Shown here one piece after another: positions 55,792-63,921 of a stretch of 64,000 bases of DNA (the first letter of the stretch is position 1; the number at the start of each line of letters is the position of its first letter). The notes below the pieces were generated by a model that worked only from the letters and a program-made list of their open reading frames with translations, did not search any database and was not told where the DNA came from. The stretch lies in contig FREY01000001.1 in NCBI GenBank assembly GCA_900143635.1, forward strand, positions 465,324-529,323. The letters run 5' to 3'. Made by a program: the position numbers and the translations under genes. The DNA is from Rhodobacteraceae bacterium Alg231-04 (lineage in GTDB: Bacteria; Pseudomonadota; Alphaproteobacteria; Rhodobacterales; Rhodobacteraceae).

Positions 55792-56294
55792 TCCGGCGCT
55801 CCCATAAGGTCCAATTCAGTGAGGATGAAATCAGCAATCGAGCCTGTGTCATCCAGATCGAACACCGGGCGGTCCAGATCCAGCGCATGATCACTGGCAA
55901 CAGCCCGCACTGTGGCATTCTGCGGAGCAATTAGCGGCGTGCCTGCCGCTTGCCGATGCGCCTCAACTTTGGGGTGGCTGCCGCCTTTGTAGCCTTCGAC
56001 CAGAACCAGATCCACCGGCGAGAGGCGGGCGATCAGATCGCCCAGTGATGGCTCCGCCGCACCGCGCAATTCCTGCATGAGAGCAACCCGCCCTGACGAC
56101 GCCAGTATGACCTCTGCGGCACCGGCCTGCCGATGGCGGTGGCTGTCAGTGCCGGGCTGATCGACATCAACGGCGTGATGGGCGTGTTTTACGGTGGATA
56201 CAGTCAAGCCACGCGCGGTGATTTCGGTAACCAGCCGCTCCATCAGGCCGGTCTTGCCGCAGTTCTTCCAGCCGGTGACGCCGTAGACCTTCAT
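55788..56294 (-). CDS. mobB: Molybdopterin-guanine dinucleotide biosynthesis adaptor MobB
   Basis: 168 residues. P-loop GWKNCGKT at 8-15; DLVLVEGYKGG is the family's second signature. GTP-binding helper for MobA. Both ends overlap neighbours by 4 bp. Confidence 0.93.
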   Translation of the reverse strand: MKVYGVTGWKNCGKTGLMERLVTEITARGLTVSTVKHAHHAVDVDQPGTDSHRHRQAGAAEVILASSGRVALMQELRGAAEPSLGDLIARLSPVDLVLVEGYKGGSHPKVEAHRQAAGTPLIAPQNATVRAVASDHALDLDRPVFDLDDTGSIADFILTELDLMGAPE

Positions 56295-56929
56295 GCCAGC
56301 AGACTTTCTGCGCGGGCCAGATCCTCTGGCGTGTTGACGTTGAAGAACGGATCGAAGGGATCCGCCTCAAACAGCGCTTCGCGGCCATCGTGGCGATCCG
56401 TCCAGAGCACAACCTTGCGCAAGCCCTCTGTCAGGCCGCGACGCAGATCATCGCGCAGGGCCACCGGCCAGAGGCCAAAGGTCGGGTGACGGTTCACCCG
56501 TTTGCCGCCGCCCGATTTCAGCGCCTCGTCACCGGAGCGCGGGGTGGTGGCCAGCACCAGCGGATGGGGCATTCCTTCGGCCCTTGCCTGCAGATTTTCC
56601 ACCAGATCCAATGGGAAGAACGGCGTATCGGCAGCGGCGGTCACAATAGTATCCGCCCCCTGCTCTGCCGCCCAATCCATCCCCGCCAGCACCCCGGCAA
56701 GCGGGCCTGCATAGCCTTCGATGGAATCCGCAATCACCGGCAGGCCGAGACCCGAAAAACGGTCCGGATCCCCATTGGCGTTCAATGCCATGCCCGCGAC
56801 CTGCGGCGCCAGCCGATCCGCCACACGGGACAACAGGCTTTGCCCGCCGACCTGCAAAAGCCCCTTGTCGCCGCCGCCCATGCGCGTGGCCAGCCCACCT
56901 GCGAGGATCACTCCGAGAGGTTTGGTCAT
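56291..56929 (-). CDS. mobA: Molybdenum cofactor guanylyltransferase MobA
   Basis: 212 residues. Nucleotidyltransferase motif LAGGLATRMGGGDKGLL at the N-terminus binds GTP, and AAADTPFFPLDLV is the metal-binding region. Makes bis-MGD for DMSO-reductase-family enzymes such as formate dehydrogenase. Four-base overlaps on both sides. Confidence 0.95.
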   Translation of the reverse strand: MTKPLGVILAGGLATRMGGGDKGLLQVGGQSLLSRVADRLAPQVAGMALNANGDPDRFSGLGLPVIADSIEGYAGPLAGVLAGMDWAAEQGADTIVTAAADTPFFPLDLVENLQARAEGMPHPLVLATTPRSGDEALKSGGGKRVNRHPTFGLWPVALRDDLRRGLTEGLRKVVLWTDRHDGREALFEADPFDPFFNVNTPEDLARAESLLA

Positions 56930-57807
56930 TCTGCGCTCTTTCTCTTATGCTTTTTCTCTTCGACCGGAGCATCTGCCGGGTCCATATCGCGCTCCAGACG
57001 GTCTTCGCCCGCAAGGCAGATAAACCGCTGACCCCGCATCCGGCCGATCAGGGTCAGCCCAACCTCGCGGGCAATCTCGACCCCCCAGGCGGTAAAGCCG
57101 GAGCGGGAGGCCAGCACCGGAATGCCCATCATAGCTGTCTTGATCACCATCTCAGAGGTCAGCCGCCCGGTCGTATAAAGGATCTTATCAGCCGCCTCGG
57201 CCCGTTCGGACAGCATCCAGCCGGCGATCTTGTCCACCGCGTTGTGGCGGCCAACATCCTCCATATAGACCAGCGGGCGGTTTTCCTGGCAGAGCACCGA
57301 GCCGTGGATCGCGCCAGCCTCAAGATACAGCGACGGGGTGCGGTTGATCTGATGCGCCAGCCCATAGAGCCAGGAGGTGCGCACCGGCGTGGCAGGCAGG
57401 CGGACATTCTCCAGCCCCTCCATCATATCGCCAAAAACAGTGCCGACAGCACAGCCCGAGGTGCGGGTTTTTTTCTTCAGCTTGTCCTCGTAGGAGGTTT
57501 CAACCTCTGTCCGCACCACCACGGTTTCCAGATCGTCGTCATAATCGACGCCGGTGATCACATCTTCAGTGTGCAGCATGCCCTGATTGCGCAGGAAACC
57601 CAACGCCAGATAGTCGGGGTAGTCCCCAATGGTCATGGCGGTGACGATTTCCTGACTGTTGAGGAAGATCGTCAGCGGGCGTTCTTCGACGACAGAGGTG
57701 TCCACGGGCTGGCCATTCTGGTCGATGCCACGCACCGGGCGGGTCAGCCGCGCCGCGCCGGGATCGGGGGCAATCAGGTAACCTTGAGTTTCATTCGATT
57801 TCGCCAA
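56926..57807 (-). CDS. fdhD: Formate dehydrogenase accessory sulfurtransferase FdhD
   Basis: 293 residues. Carries sulfur to the Moco of formate dehydrogenase. Family motifs: EERPLTIFLN, TIGDYPDYLALGFL, VYMEDVGRHNAVDK, TTGRLTSEM. In the active loop only Cys119 is present (SGCAVGTVFGD), and position 122 is Gly where E. coli FdhD has its second Cys. C-terminal tail is Lys/Glu-rich. First gene of the Moco chain; no fdh structural gene is in the window. Confidence 0.94.
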   Translation of the reverse strand: MAKSNETQGYLIAPDPGAARLTRPVRGIDQNGQPVDTSVVEERPLTIFLNSQEIVTAMTIGDYPDYLALGFLRNQGMLHTEDVITGVDYDDDLETVVVRTEVETSYEDKLKKKTRTSGCAVGTVFGDMMEGLENVRLPATPVRTSWLYGLAHQINRTPSLYLEAGAIHGSVLCQENRPLVYMEDVGRHNAVDKIAGWMLSERAEAADKILYTTGRLTSEMVIKTAMMGIPVLASRSGFTAWGVEIAREVGLTLIGRMRGQRFICLAGEDRLERDMDPADAPVEEKKHKRKSAE

Positions 57808-57862
57808 TTGCCAACCTCCGCAATCAGGCCTAAGCCTGTCGGGTTCATTTTAGGATTTTGCC

Positions 57863-58591
57863 ATGGGCGGCACCACCTCCAAATCCACCTTCTGGACCGG
57901 TATCCGCGACGGGTTTCCCTTTATCCTCGTGGCAGCGCCGTTTGGCACCCTGTTTGGCGTCCTGGCCAGCGAGTCCGGCCTGGGCGTGCATGAGGCGCTG
58001 GGCTTCTCGCTTGCGGTATTTGCCGGTGCGGCGCAGTTCACCGCTCTGCAACTTCTGCAGGAAAACACGCCGGCAGTGATTGTTGTGATCTCGGCGCTGG
58101 CGGTGAACCTGCGCATGGCGATGTATTCAGCGACGCTAACACCCTATCTGGGGGCGGCACCGATGTGGCAGCGTGCCCTTGCCGCCTATATGCTGGTGGA
58201 TCAGTCCTTTGCCCTTTCGGCGGTGAAATTCGAGGCAGAGCCCGAGATGACCGTGCCGCAGCGCATGGGCTATTTCTTTGGTTCCTGCATTCCGGTGGCC
58301 ATTGTCTGGCTGGGGGCGACAGTTATGGGCGCCTGGGCCGGATCACAAATTCCTGCCAGCTGGGGGTTGGATTTTGCCCTGCCCATCGCCTTTTGCGCCA
58401 TGATTGGCCCGGTTCTGCGCACGCCTGCGCATCTGGCGGCCTGTTTTACCGCCGCCACGGTCGCGCTGCTTGTCGCAGGTCTGCCCTATAACGCTGGTCT
58501 GATTGTTGCGGGCAGCGCCGGCATGATGGCCGGCGCCCGCACGGAATTGTGGATGACCCGGCGCGCAATCGCAGAAGGGCCCCTGTCATGA
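57863..58591 (+). CDS. azlC: AzlC-family branched-chain amino acid exporter subunit
   Basis: 242 residues, about seven hydrophobic segments. Typical AzlC start FWTGIRDGFPFILVAAPFGTLFG, and FAGAAQFTALQLL. With AzlD forms an amino-acid export pair. Divergent from fdhD. Stop overlaps azlD ATG by 4 bp. Confidence 0.92.
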   Translation: MGGTTSKSTFWTGIRDGFPFILVAAPFGTLFGVLASESGLGVHEALGFSLAVFAGAAQFTALQLLQENTPAVIVVISALAVNLRMAMYSATLTPYLGAAPMWQRALAAYMLVDQSFALSAVKFEAEPEMTVPQRMGYFFGSCIPVAIVWLGATVMGAWAGSQIPASWGLDFALPIAFCAMIGPVLRTPAHLAACFTAATVALLVAGLPYNAGLIVAGSAGMMAGARTELWMTRRAIAEGPLS

Positions 58592-58932
58592 GCACCGAAA
58601 TGAGCCCCACCAGCCCCGAAGTGATGTGGGGCATTATCCTGTCGCTTGCCATCGGCAGCTATTTGTTGCGGTTTGCTTTCCTCGGCTGGATCGGCGATCG
58701 CCCCCTGCCGGAATGGCTGTTGCGCCATCTGCGCTATACGGCGGTGGCCTTTATCCCGGCCTTGGTTGCACCAGTCGCTGTCTGGCCGGCTGCAACGGGA
58801 GGCCAGACAGACCCGGCCCGCCTCGCGGCGGCTGCGGCCACATTGTCCGTCGGCTATTTCACACGCAGCGTCATCGCCGCCATGTTCACCGGTGCAGGAA
58901 TGATTTTTCTGTTTGTCTGGCTGCCGGGCTAA
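58588..58932 (+). CDS. azlD: AzlD-family membrane partner
   Basis: 114 residues, starting at ATG 58588 inside the azlC stop (ATGA overlap); an earlier in-frame ATG would overlap azlC by 43 bp and is rejected. Four helices; characteristic LRFAFLGWIGDRPLPEWLLR and YTAVAFIPALVAPV. Works only with AzlC. Confidence 0.9.
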   Translation: MSTEMSPTSPEVMWGIILSLAIGSYLLRFAFLGWIGDRPLPEWLLRHLRYTAVAFIPALVAPVAVWPAATGGQTDPARLAAAAATLSVGYFTRSVIAAMFTGAGMIFLFVWLPG

Positions 58933-58938
58933 CCCCGG

Positions 58939-59559
58939 TCAGCCGTTCAGATCCGCATTGCTTTGGGCGATGCCATCCACGATATCACCGGCGTCATTCT
59001 CATAGTATTTCTCGGTGGTGACACCCGGAAGCTCTGCAAATTGTTCTGACAATTTCACCGGGTAGAAGGTGCTTTGAATGCCCTCGATGCCTGGCACCTG
59101 TCGCAGGATGCCCGAGGTGGCATTGGCGCAATAGGCGCCCGGAACCTGCCCCTTGGCACGTACCAGCTGATAGGCCAGCTCTGCCTGTTCGGGGGTGACT
59201 TCGATGGTCTGGGACACGACGTGGTATTCACTGCGCGCATGAGCGCTGCGATAGGCCTGTTCGACCCGCGGCGTGATGCCAAACAACACATCGTTCACTT
59301 CCGGCACGATATCGGCGTGGAAGGATCCGGCGGGGTCAAAAATCACCCGTTCGGATGCGTTGACCATCAGTGCCGAATGGCCACCCTGACCGGACCGGTT
59401 GTTGACCATCGTGTAAAGTGTAAGCGAGGCAGGGCCCGGATCACTATAGCTGACAAGAGCCAACTGTTCAGGTGATGCATCGGGCTGCTGCTGGGCCGCG
59501 CAGCCCGCAAGGGCTGCGGCTGAGGCCAGAACCAGAATCGTCTGTTTCAGCAGGCGCAC
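58939..59559 (-). CDS. Lipoprotein with possible permuted NlpC/P60 (papain-like) fold
   Basis: 206 residues from a GTG at 59559 that has ggagg six bases upstream; ATG 59574 is an alternative with no such site. Lipobox LAGC with Cys20. The stretch SGQGGHSALMVNASERVIFDPAG has a conserved-looking His61 and is followed about 80 residues on by Cys144 in GAYCANATSGIL. His before Cys is the order of circularly permuted NlpC/P60-like enzymes. Assignment to that fold is inference. Confidence 0.6.
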   Translation of the reverse strand: MRLLKQTILVLASAAALAGCAAQQQPDASPEQLALVSYSDPGPASLTLYTMVNNRSGQGGHSALMVNASERVIFDPAGSFHADIVPEVNDVLFGITPRVEQAYRSAHARSEYHVVSQTIEVTPEQAELAYQLVRAKGQVPGAYCANATSGILRQVPGIEGIQSTFYPVKLSEQFAELPGVTTEKYYENDAGDIVDGIAQSNADLNG

Positions 59560-59578
59560 TGGCGACCTCCGCATATGA

Positions 59579-59713
59579 TTACGTGGCGAATACAGCCAGG
59601 AAAATCGCGAACAGAGCCAGCGCAATGCAGCTGCGGGTCACAAAGGTGATGAAACCGGCAAAGGTTTTTTCCTGCACCGAAGAATCCATCGTGCCGTGCT
59701 TATGTTCTGCCAT
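59579..59713 (-). CDS. ctaH: aa3-type cytochrome c oxidase subunit IV, 44 aa
   Basis: One short helix (about 19-42) after MAEHKHGTMDSSVQEKTFAG, matching the small subunit IV of Paracoccus and Rhodobacter aa3 oxidases. Start at ATG 59713 with agga 8 bp upstream; the open upstream extension is not coding. It is about 50 kb from the cta operon. Its role in the enzyme is unknown; it binds near subunits I and III. Confidence 0.85.
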   Translation of the reverse strand: MAEHKHGTMDSSVQEKTFAGFITFVTRSCIALALFAIFLAVFAT

Positions 59714-59808
59714 GGGTCTGTTCCTATTCGCGGTCGTTTTCCGCTGGATACCGGAAATGCGCTGCCCTGTCATCCCGTCATTCGCTCACAAGGTGTCGGA
59801 AAATGCGT

Positions 59809-60369
59809 TCAATCGCCGCGCCCGCAGGCGGCAAACCCAAAGCCCCAGCGCCAGCTGAGCCCGCTGCAGGGCCCGCCACCGAATCGCACAGAGTAGTAAA
59901 CCGCCCGCGCCATGGCCTCGTAGGCGGCATCAACCTGTGCTGCGCTCACCCCGTATTGCGCCGACAACGCAGGGCGCCGCCCCTCGCCGACCTCCAGCAC
60001 ACAGGCCCGCAACAGGCGGTCCGCATCCAGACGCGCAGCATAGCTCGTCTCGGCCGTCGCAGCTGCGCCTGCGTTGTGATAGCTCCGGTCGTGGGCAATA
60101 CAGCAGTCCTCAAACGGTGGCGCGTCCTCATGGGCGTGGGCAAAGGCCGGCAGGCCCCGCGCCACCATACGCCAGGCGGCTGACAGCCCGCCACTGCAGC
60201 CGTCGCTTTCGAAAGGGTCCGGTGTCTGGCCCACCTGTTTCATCAGCCATGTATGGGCCCGCATTTCCAGCGCTCGGCCGGCCTGATCCCAACCGGCTTC
60301 CTGCGCCGTTACCGACCCACCCAGCCCTGCGAGGAAAGCTGCGATCAGAAGCGCATCACGGATTTTCAT
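59809..60369 (-). CDS. Exported phospholipase A2-like protein
   Basis: 186 residues. Signal peptide cut near TAQ (about 22-23). The active-site pattern CCIAHDRSYH (Cys89, Cys90, His93, Asp94, Tyr97) is that of phospholipase A2, and DGCSGG (56-61) could be the calcium loop. Cys58, 89, 90, 117 and the C-terminal GGPCSGLSW and FAACGR cysteines would form disulfides in the periplasm. The C-terminal half has no further known motif. Overlaps the GDPD gene by 14 bp. Confidence 0.7.
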   Translation of the reverse strand: MKIRDALLIAAFLAGLGGSVTAQEAGWDQAGRALEMRAHTWLMKQVGQTPDPFESDGCSGGLSAAWRMVARGLPAFAHAHEDAPPFEDCCIAHDRSYHNAGAAATAETSYAARLDADRLLRACVLEVGEGRRPALSAQYGVSAAQVDAAYEAMARAVYYSVRFGGGPCSGLSWRWGFGFAACGRGD

Positions 60370-62194
60370 CGCGGTACCTGCCCTGATCCAGATCGAGCCC
60401 CAGTTCCTCGATCAGCCACAGAACCATACGTTCCGGCGTTGACAGCTCGGCGCGCAGCTCCAGCACCTGACGCGCCAAGCCCGGCTCATCGGTAATGATC
60501 CCATCGACGCCGATAGAGATCATCTTGGACATTTGCAGCGGGTCATTCACCGTCCAGACATAGATGTCCTTGCCTGCCGCATGCAGCGATCTGATCAGCC
60601 CCGGCTGCGCCATGGCCGTGCGCACGGCCATGAAATCTCCGTCCAGGCGGGCCATATTGCCAACCGCACTGGCCGCCAGCACACCGCTGCGCCATTCGGG
60701 GCGCAACGCGCGTGATTTCTGGACCGAGGGGTATTTCAGCGACATCAGCGCCACCTGATCCGCCATCCCCATATCCTCAACGATGTCGATCACCTTGGCT
60801 TCCAGATCGACCGCGTGACCGTAGTGTTTGAATTCGATCAGCAGGCCCGCGCGGTCGCGGGTCATCTCCAGCACATCACGCAGCAGAGGCACCCGCTGAT
60901 CCGCATATTCCGGGGCAAACCAGCTGCCGATATCCACCGACGACAGCTCAGCAAACGCGGTGGCATGGATCTGCAGCGGCTGACCGGCGAGCTTCATCAG
61001 ATCTGCATCATGGACCACGGCAATCTTGCCATCTGCTGTTTCCTGCACGTCGATCTCGACCCAGTCGGTCCCTTGCTGCAAGGCTTCCTCGATTGCAGCC
61101 ATAGTATTCTCAGGCCGGCTGCCCGCCGCCCCGCGATGGGCGATGATCTCAATATCGTCGCGGGCCTGCAGGTCGCCCAGCAGCCCGGCACCCGCCCAGA
61201 TACCAAACCCGGCCAGCCCAACCAGCGTGGCGGCCAATCGGCCCAAAGAAGCACGGTGGCGCGGCGCATCGCTGCCCGTTTTGCCACCAACCGTTCCGCC
61301 CCAGAACCGTTGCAGCAACTGTGCCAGCGCACCGAGGCTTACGGCAGACAGAACCGCATTGCCGACAATCAGCAACAACACTGCGAGCAGGCCAAGCAGC
61401 AGGATCCGCATTACCGGCACGTCTGCGCCCGCAGGAATGAGCGCCACGGTCAGCCCTGCGATCACCGCCAGAGCCGCCCCAGCGCCAATCCGGACCAGCA
61501 CCCAGAACAGCAGCTCCAGCTTCAACCCTTTTCGCTGACCAGCCATGCGGGCGGTGCTCTGAGCAAAGGCGGTGGATGGGCGCACGCCCTCGAACAGCAC
61601 CAAATGAAGCGAGACAGCCCAGGCCGACATCCGCAGCAGCAAGACCACCGCCAACGCTGCCGCCAATAGGCCACCCAGGCTGGCGGCCAGCAGGAATACC
61701 GGTGGCCGATGGGTAAGGTAATAATTGATGTCATATTCCGACAGCAGTTTGACGGCGACAATCCCGCCAATCGCGGCCACCGGCAGCACCCAGACCGCAA
61801 CCCTCAGGATCAGCAGGAAACAGTAATGGGTCAGCGGTTTCAGCCGGGCCGCGACCCGCAACACCGCCGCCATGGCCGCCCGCCAGCCAGTTGTGCCGCC
61901 CGTCGCGACCGCCGTGGCCATCACCGCAAAGGTGAAAATCTCCGCTGCCAGAAATAGGCAGACCCCGGCCAGCCCCGCCGCCGCACCCAAGGGCGACAGC
62001 AGAAACAAAGCAATATCCTGATCTGTCAGAGCGGGCTGGCCGGACAGCTTCAGACTGACCGACACCGCCGCCCCAAGCAGCGGCGCGCTGATGCCCGCTG
62101 CAATCAGCTGCAACAGGAAATACAATGGCAGGAAAACCGCGCTCTGCGCGAGAGCGGCACGGTAAGCCCGCAATACCTGAAACAAGGACGCCAT
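60356..62194 (-). CDS. Membrane-anchored glycerophosphodiester phosphodiesterase
   Basis: 612 residues. N-terminal about 335 residues contain some eight to ten hydrophobic segments of the GDPD membrane-domain (GlpQ-like, 'membrane glycerophosphoryl phosphodiesterase') type. The catalytic GDPD domain begins at IIAHRGAAGSRPENT (His near 350) with VEIDVQETADG and VVHDADLMKLA. Hydrolyses glycerophosphodiesters to glycerol-3-phosphate and alcohol. Stop lies inside the start of the phospholipase-like gene, suggesting coupled expression. Confidence 0.92.
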   Translation of the reverse strand: MASLFQVLRAYRAALAQSAVFLPLYFLLQLIAAGISAPLLGAAVSVSLKLSGQPALTDQDIALFLLSPLGAAAGLAGVCLFLAAEIFTFAVMATAVATGGTTGWRAAMAAVLRVAARLKPLTHYCFLLILRVAVWVLPVAAIGGIVAVKLLSEYDINYYLTHRPPVFLLAASLGGLLAAALAVVLLLRMSAWAVSLHLVLFEGVRPSTAFAQSTARMAGQRKGLKLELLFWVLVRIGAGAALAVIAGLTVALIPAGADVPVMRILLLGLLAVLLLIVGNAVLSAVSLGALAQLLQRFWGGTVGGKTGSDAPRHRASLGRLAATLVGLAGFGIWAGAGLLGDLQARDDIEIIAHRGAAGSRPENTMAAIEEALQQGTDWVEIDVQETADGKIAVVHDADLMKLAGQPLQIHATAFAELSSVDIGSWFAPEYADQRVPLLRDVLEMTRDRAGLLIEFKHYGHAVDLEAKVIDIVEDMGMADQVALMSLKYPSVQKSRALRPEWRSGVLAASAVGNMARLDGDFMAVRTAMAQPGLIRSLHAAGKDIYVWTVNDPLQMSKMISIGVDGIITDEPGLARQVLELRAELSTPERMVLWLIEELGLDLDQGRYRDENP

Positions 62195-62281
62195 TCTTCA
62201 CCCGTTACCGATCAATGGCTTCATATGAGGGGCAATTCTGCCCCCCGGCAAGGGGCAGCAGGCAATTGTACGGCAGCACCG

Positions 62282-62369
62282 GCGCCGCGCCAGCGGCGCC
62301 CGGCCCAACTGCGGGCCGGGGTCTGGCACAGCCAGGCCACAACCGCAGGCGGGAGCGCGCCCCTCCCCG
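62282..62369. repeat. Dispersed intergenic element, copy B
   Basis: Begins gcgccgcgccagcggcgccc and continues cggcccaa, cagcc, cacaa, ggcgggag as in copy A at 49676. It occupies the gap between the GDPD gene and the DUF gene. Internal palindromes (ggcgccgcg/cgcggcg type) indicate secondary structure. Confidence 0.6.
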
Positions 62370-62383
62370 CGGTCGTCCCGACC

Positions 62384-62845
62384 CTATTCTGCAGCCGTGT
62401 CTGCCAGCCCCGTGGCCAGACGGAAGCCAATGCGCCGCGCCGGTTCGGCCGGAATCGCCTTGGGCAGGGCGCGCAGCATCACATTCAGCTGGCCCACATG
62501 CTGCACCAGCTGGGTACGTGATCCGCCTTCGTCGCTGCCGTAAAAGGTAATGATGTCGGGATCGAAATAGCCCATGCCCTCGATCCGCAGCACGCCCGCG
62601 TCTCCGCCGGCAAAGCCCATCGCCGCCTCATGTTCACCGTCCAGCTGCTTTTCAAAGTTCTGGATATAAAGGATCAGCCGCTCATAAGCCCAGCGCGCAG
62701 CACTTTTGGCCTCAACCGGCTGGTTCAACTCTTCCGGCACCTTGTTCAGCGGCGCGCAGGCCTCAGGGTCGGCGTGGACTTCGTGCACGCAAGGCAGCAC
62801 CGCTGCCTCCAGTGCCTCGGCCGAGGTTTTGATCTCTTCGCTCAT
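62384..62845 (-). CDS. Conserved hypothetical protein (DUF6173-like)
   Basis: 153 residues, soluble. FEKQLDGEHEAAMGFAGGDAGVLRIEGMGYFDPDIITFYG is the conserved centre (shown here only as FDPDIITFYG). The name DUF6173 is my recollection of the family and should be verified. Start ATG 62845, 24 bp after the metallo-hydrolase stop, so probably the same operon. Confidence 0.7.
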   Translation of the reverse strand: MSEEIKTSAEALEAAVLPCVHEVHADPEACAPLNKVPEELNQPVEAKSAARWAYERLILYIQNFEKQLDGEHEAAMGFAGGDAGVLRIEGMGYFDPDIITFYGSDEGGSRTQLVQHVGQLNVMLRALPKAIPAEPARRIGFRLATGLADTAAE

Positions 62846-62869
62846 GCTGCCTCCCTGGCGGGGTGGAAA

Positions 62870-63916
62870 CTACCCCTTGCGCTGATATAGCCAGGCCCCG
62901 TCCTCGCGCATCGTGCGCGTGGCAAGCCCTGTGTGATACAAGTGATTTACATGGGCTACGGCCTCGACCAAAGCAAGACCGTATTCGCCTTCGCCGATCG
63001 ATCGCTTGAACAGCGGCTTGAAACAGTCCGCCGCGGTTTTCGGCGTATCGAGGAACTCCATCAGCCGTTCCAGCGCGCCGTGATGATTGTCGATCAGCTG
63101 GCGCATCCGCAGTGGCAGGCGGGTGAACGGCAGCTTATGGCCGCCCAGCGCAAGGTGTTCAGGCTTGGCCAGCAGGGCCAACCGTTCGCAGGCCTCCAGC
63201 CATTCTGCCAGCGGATCGGCCATTGGTTCGGTGGCGTAGACGCCGATATTGGGCGAGATTGATGACAGTATCTGGTCTCCGGTGATCACCAGATTGTCAT
63301 CGCGGCTCCAGAAGGTCGCATGTTCCGGCGCATGGCCGTTGCCCATGTGAACATCCCAGTCACGCCCGCCCATGCGAAAGACATCGCCCTGCTGAATACG
63401 GGTAAAGCCCAGCGGCATGGGGTGAACTGTGTCGGCGAAATTGAAGGGGCGGTCACTGGCGCGTTTGGCATAGAATTCTGCATCCATACCAGCACTGCGG
63501 TAATAGGCGAGGGTTTCCTCGGGCCAGCTCTCCTGCACATCCAGCGTCAACATGCGAGCAAACAGCCAGGCGGTGCGGGTGGTGACCAGTTCTGCGCCAT
63601 ACTCGGTTTGAAACCAGCCGGCATTGCCGATGTGATCGGGATGGTGATGGGTGACCACCACACGGTTGATCGGCTTGCCCTGCAGCGGACCCGCCATCAG
63701 TTCCTGCCAGATCGCGCGGGTCTTGCGCGATGACATGCCGGTGTCGATCACCGTCCAGCCATCACCATCATCCAGCGCATAGACATTAACATGATCCAGC
63801 TTCATCGGCAGCGGCAGGCGCATCCACAGCACGCCTTGGGCCACTTCGATCGCCTCGCCCTGTGAGGGGGGATCTTCCCATGGGGTTTTCAGCGATACAG
63901 GGGGGACTGAAGCCAT
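62870..63916 (-). CDS. Metallo-beta-lactamase-fold hydrolase
   Basis: 348 residues, no signal peptide. Zinc site HHHPDH at 90-95 (VVVTHHHPDHIGN) and the later MGNGHAPEHATFWSRDDNLVITGDQIL provide ligands. The C-terminal helical region is typical of the glyoxalase II-like/beta-lactamase-2 type hydrolases acting on thioesters or lactones. Starts 5 bp after the stop of an upstream gene. Substrate unknown. Confidence 0.88.
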   Translation of the reverse strand: MASVPPVSLKTPWEDPPSQGEAIEVAQGVLWMRLPLPMKLDHVNVYALDDGDGWTVIDTGMSSRKTRAIWQELMAGPLQGKPINRVVVTHHHPDHIGNAGWFQTEYGAELVTTRTAWLFARMLTLDVQESWPEETLAYYRSAGMDAEFYAKRASDRPFNFADTVHPMPLGFTRIQQGDVFRMGGRDWDVHMGNGHAPEHATFWSRDDNLVITGDQILSSISPNIGVYATEPMADPLAEWLEACERLALLAKPEHLALGGHKLPFTRLPLRMRQLIDNHHGALERLMEFLDTPKTAADCFKPLFKRSIGEGEYGLALVEAVAHVNHLYHTGLATRTMREDGAWLYQRKG

Positions 63917-63921
63917 GGGGT

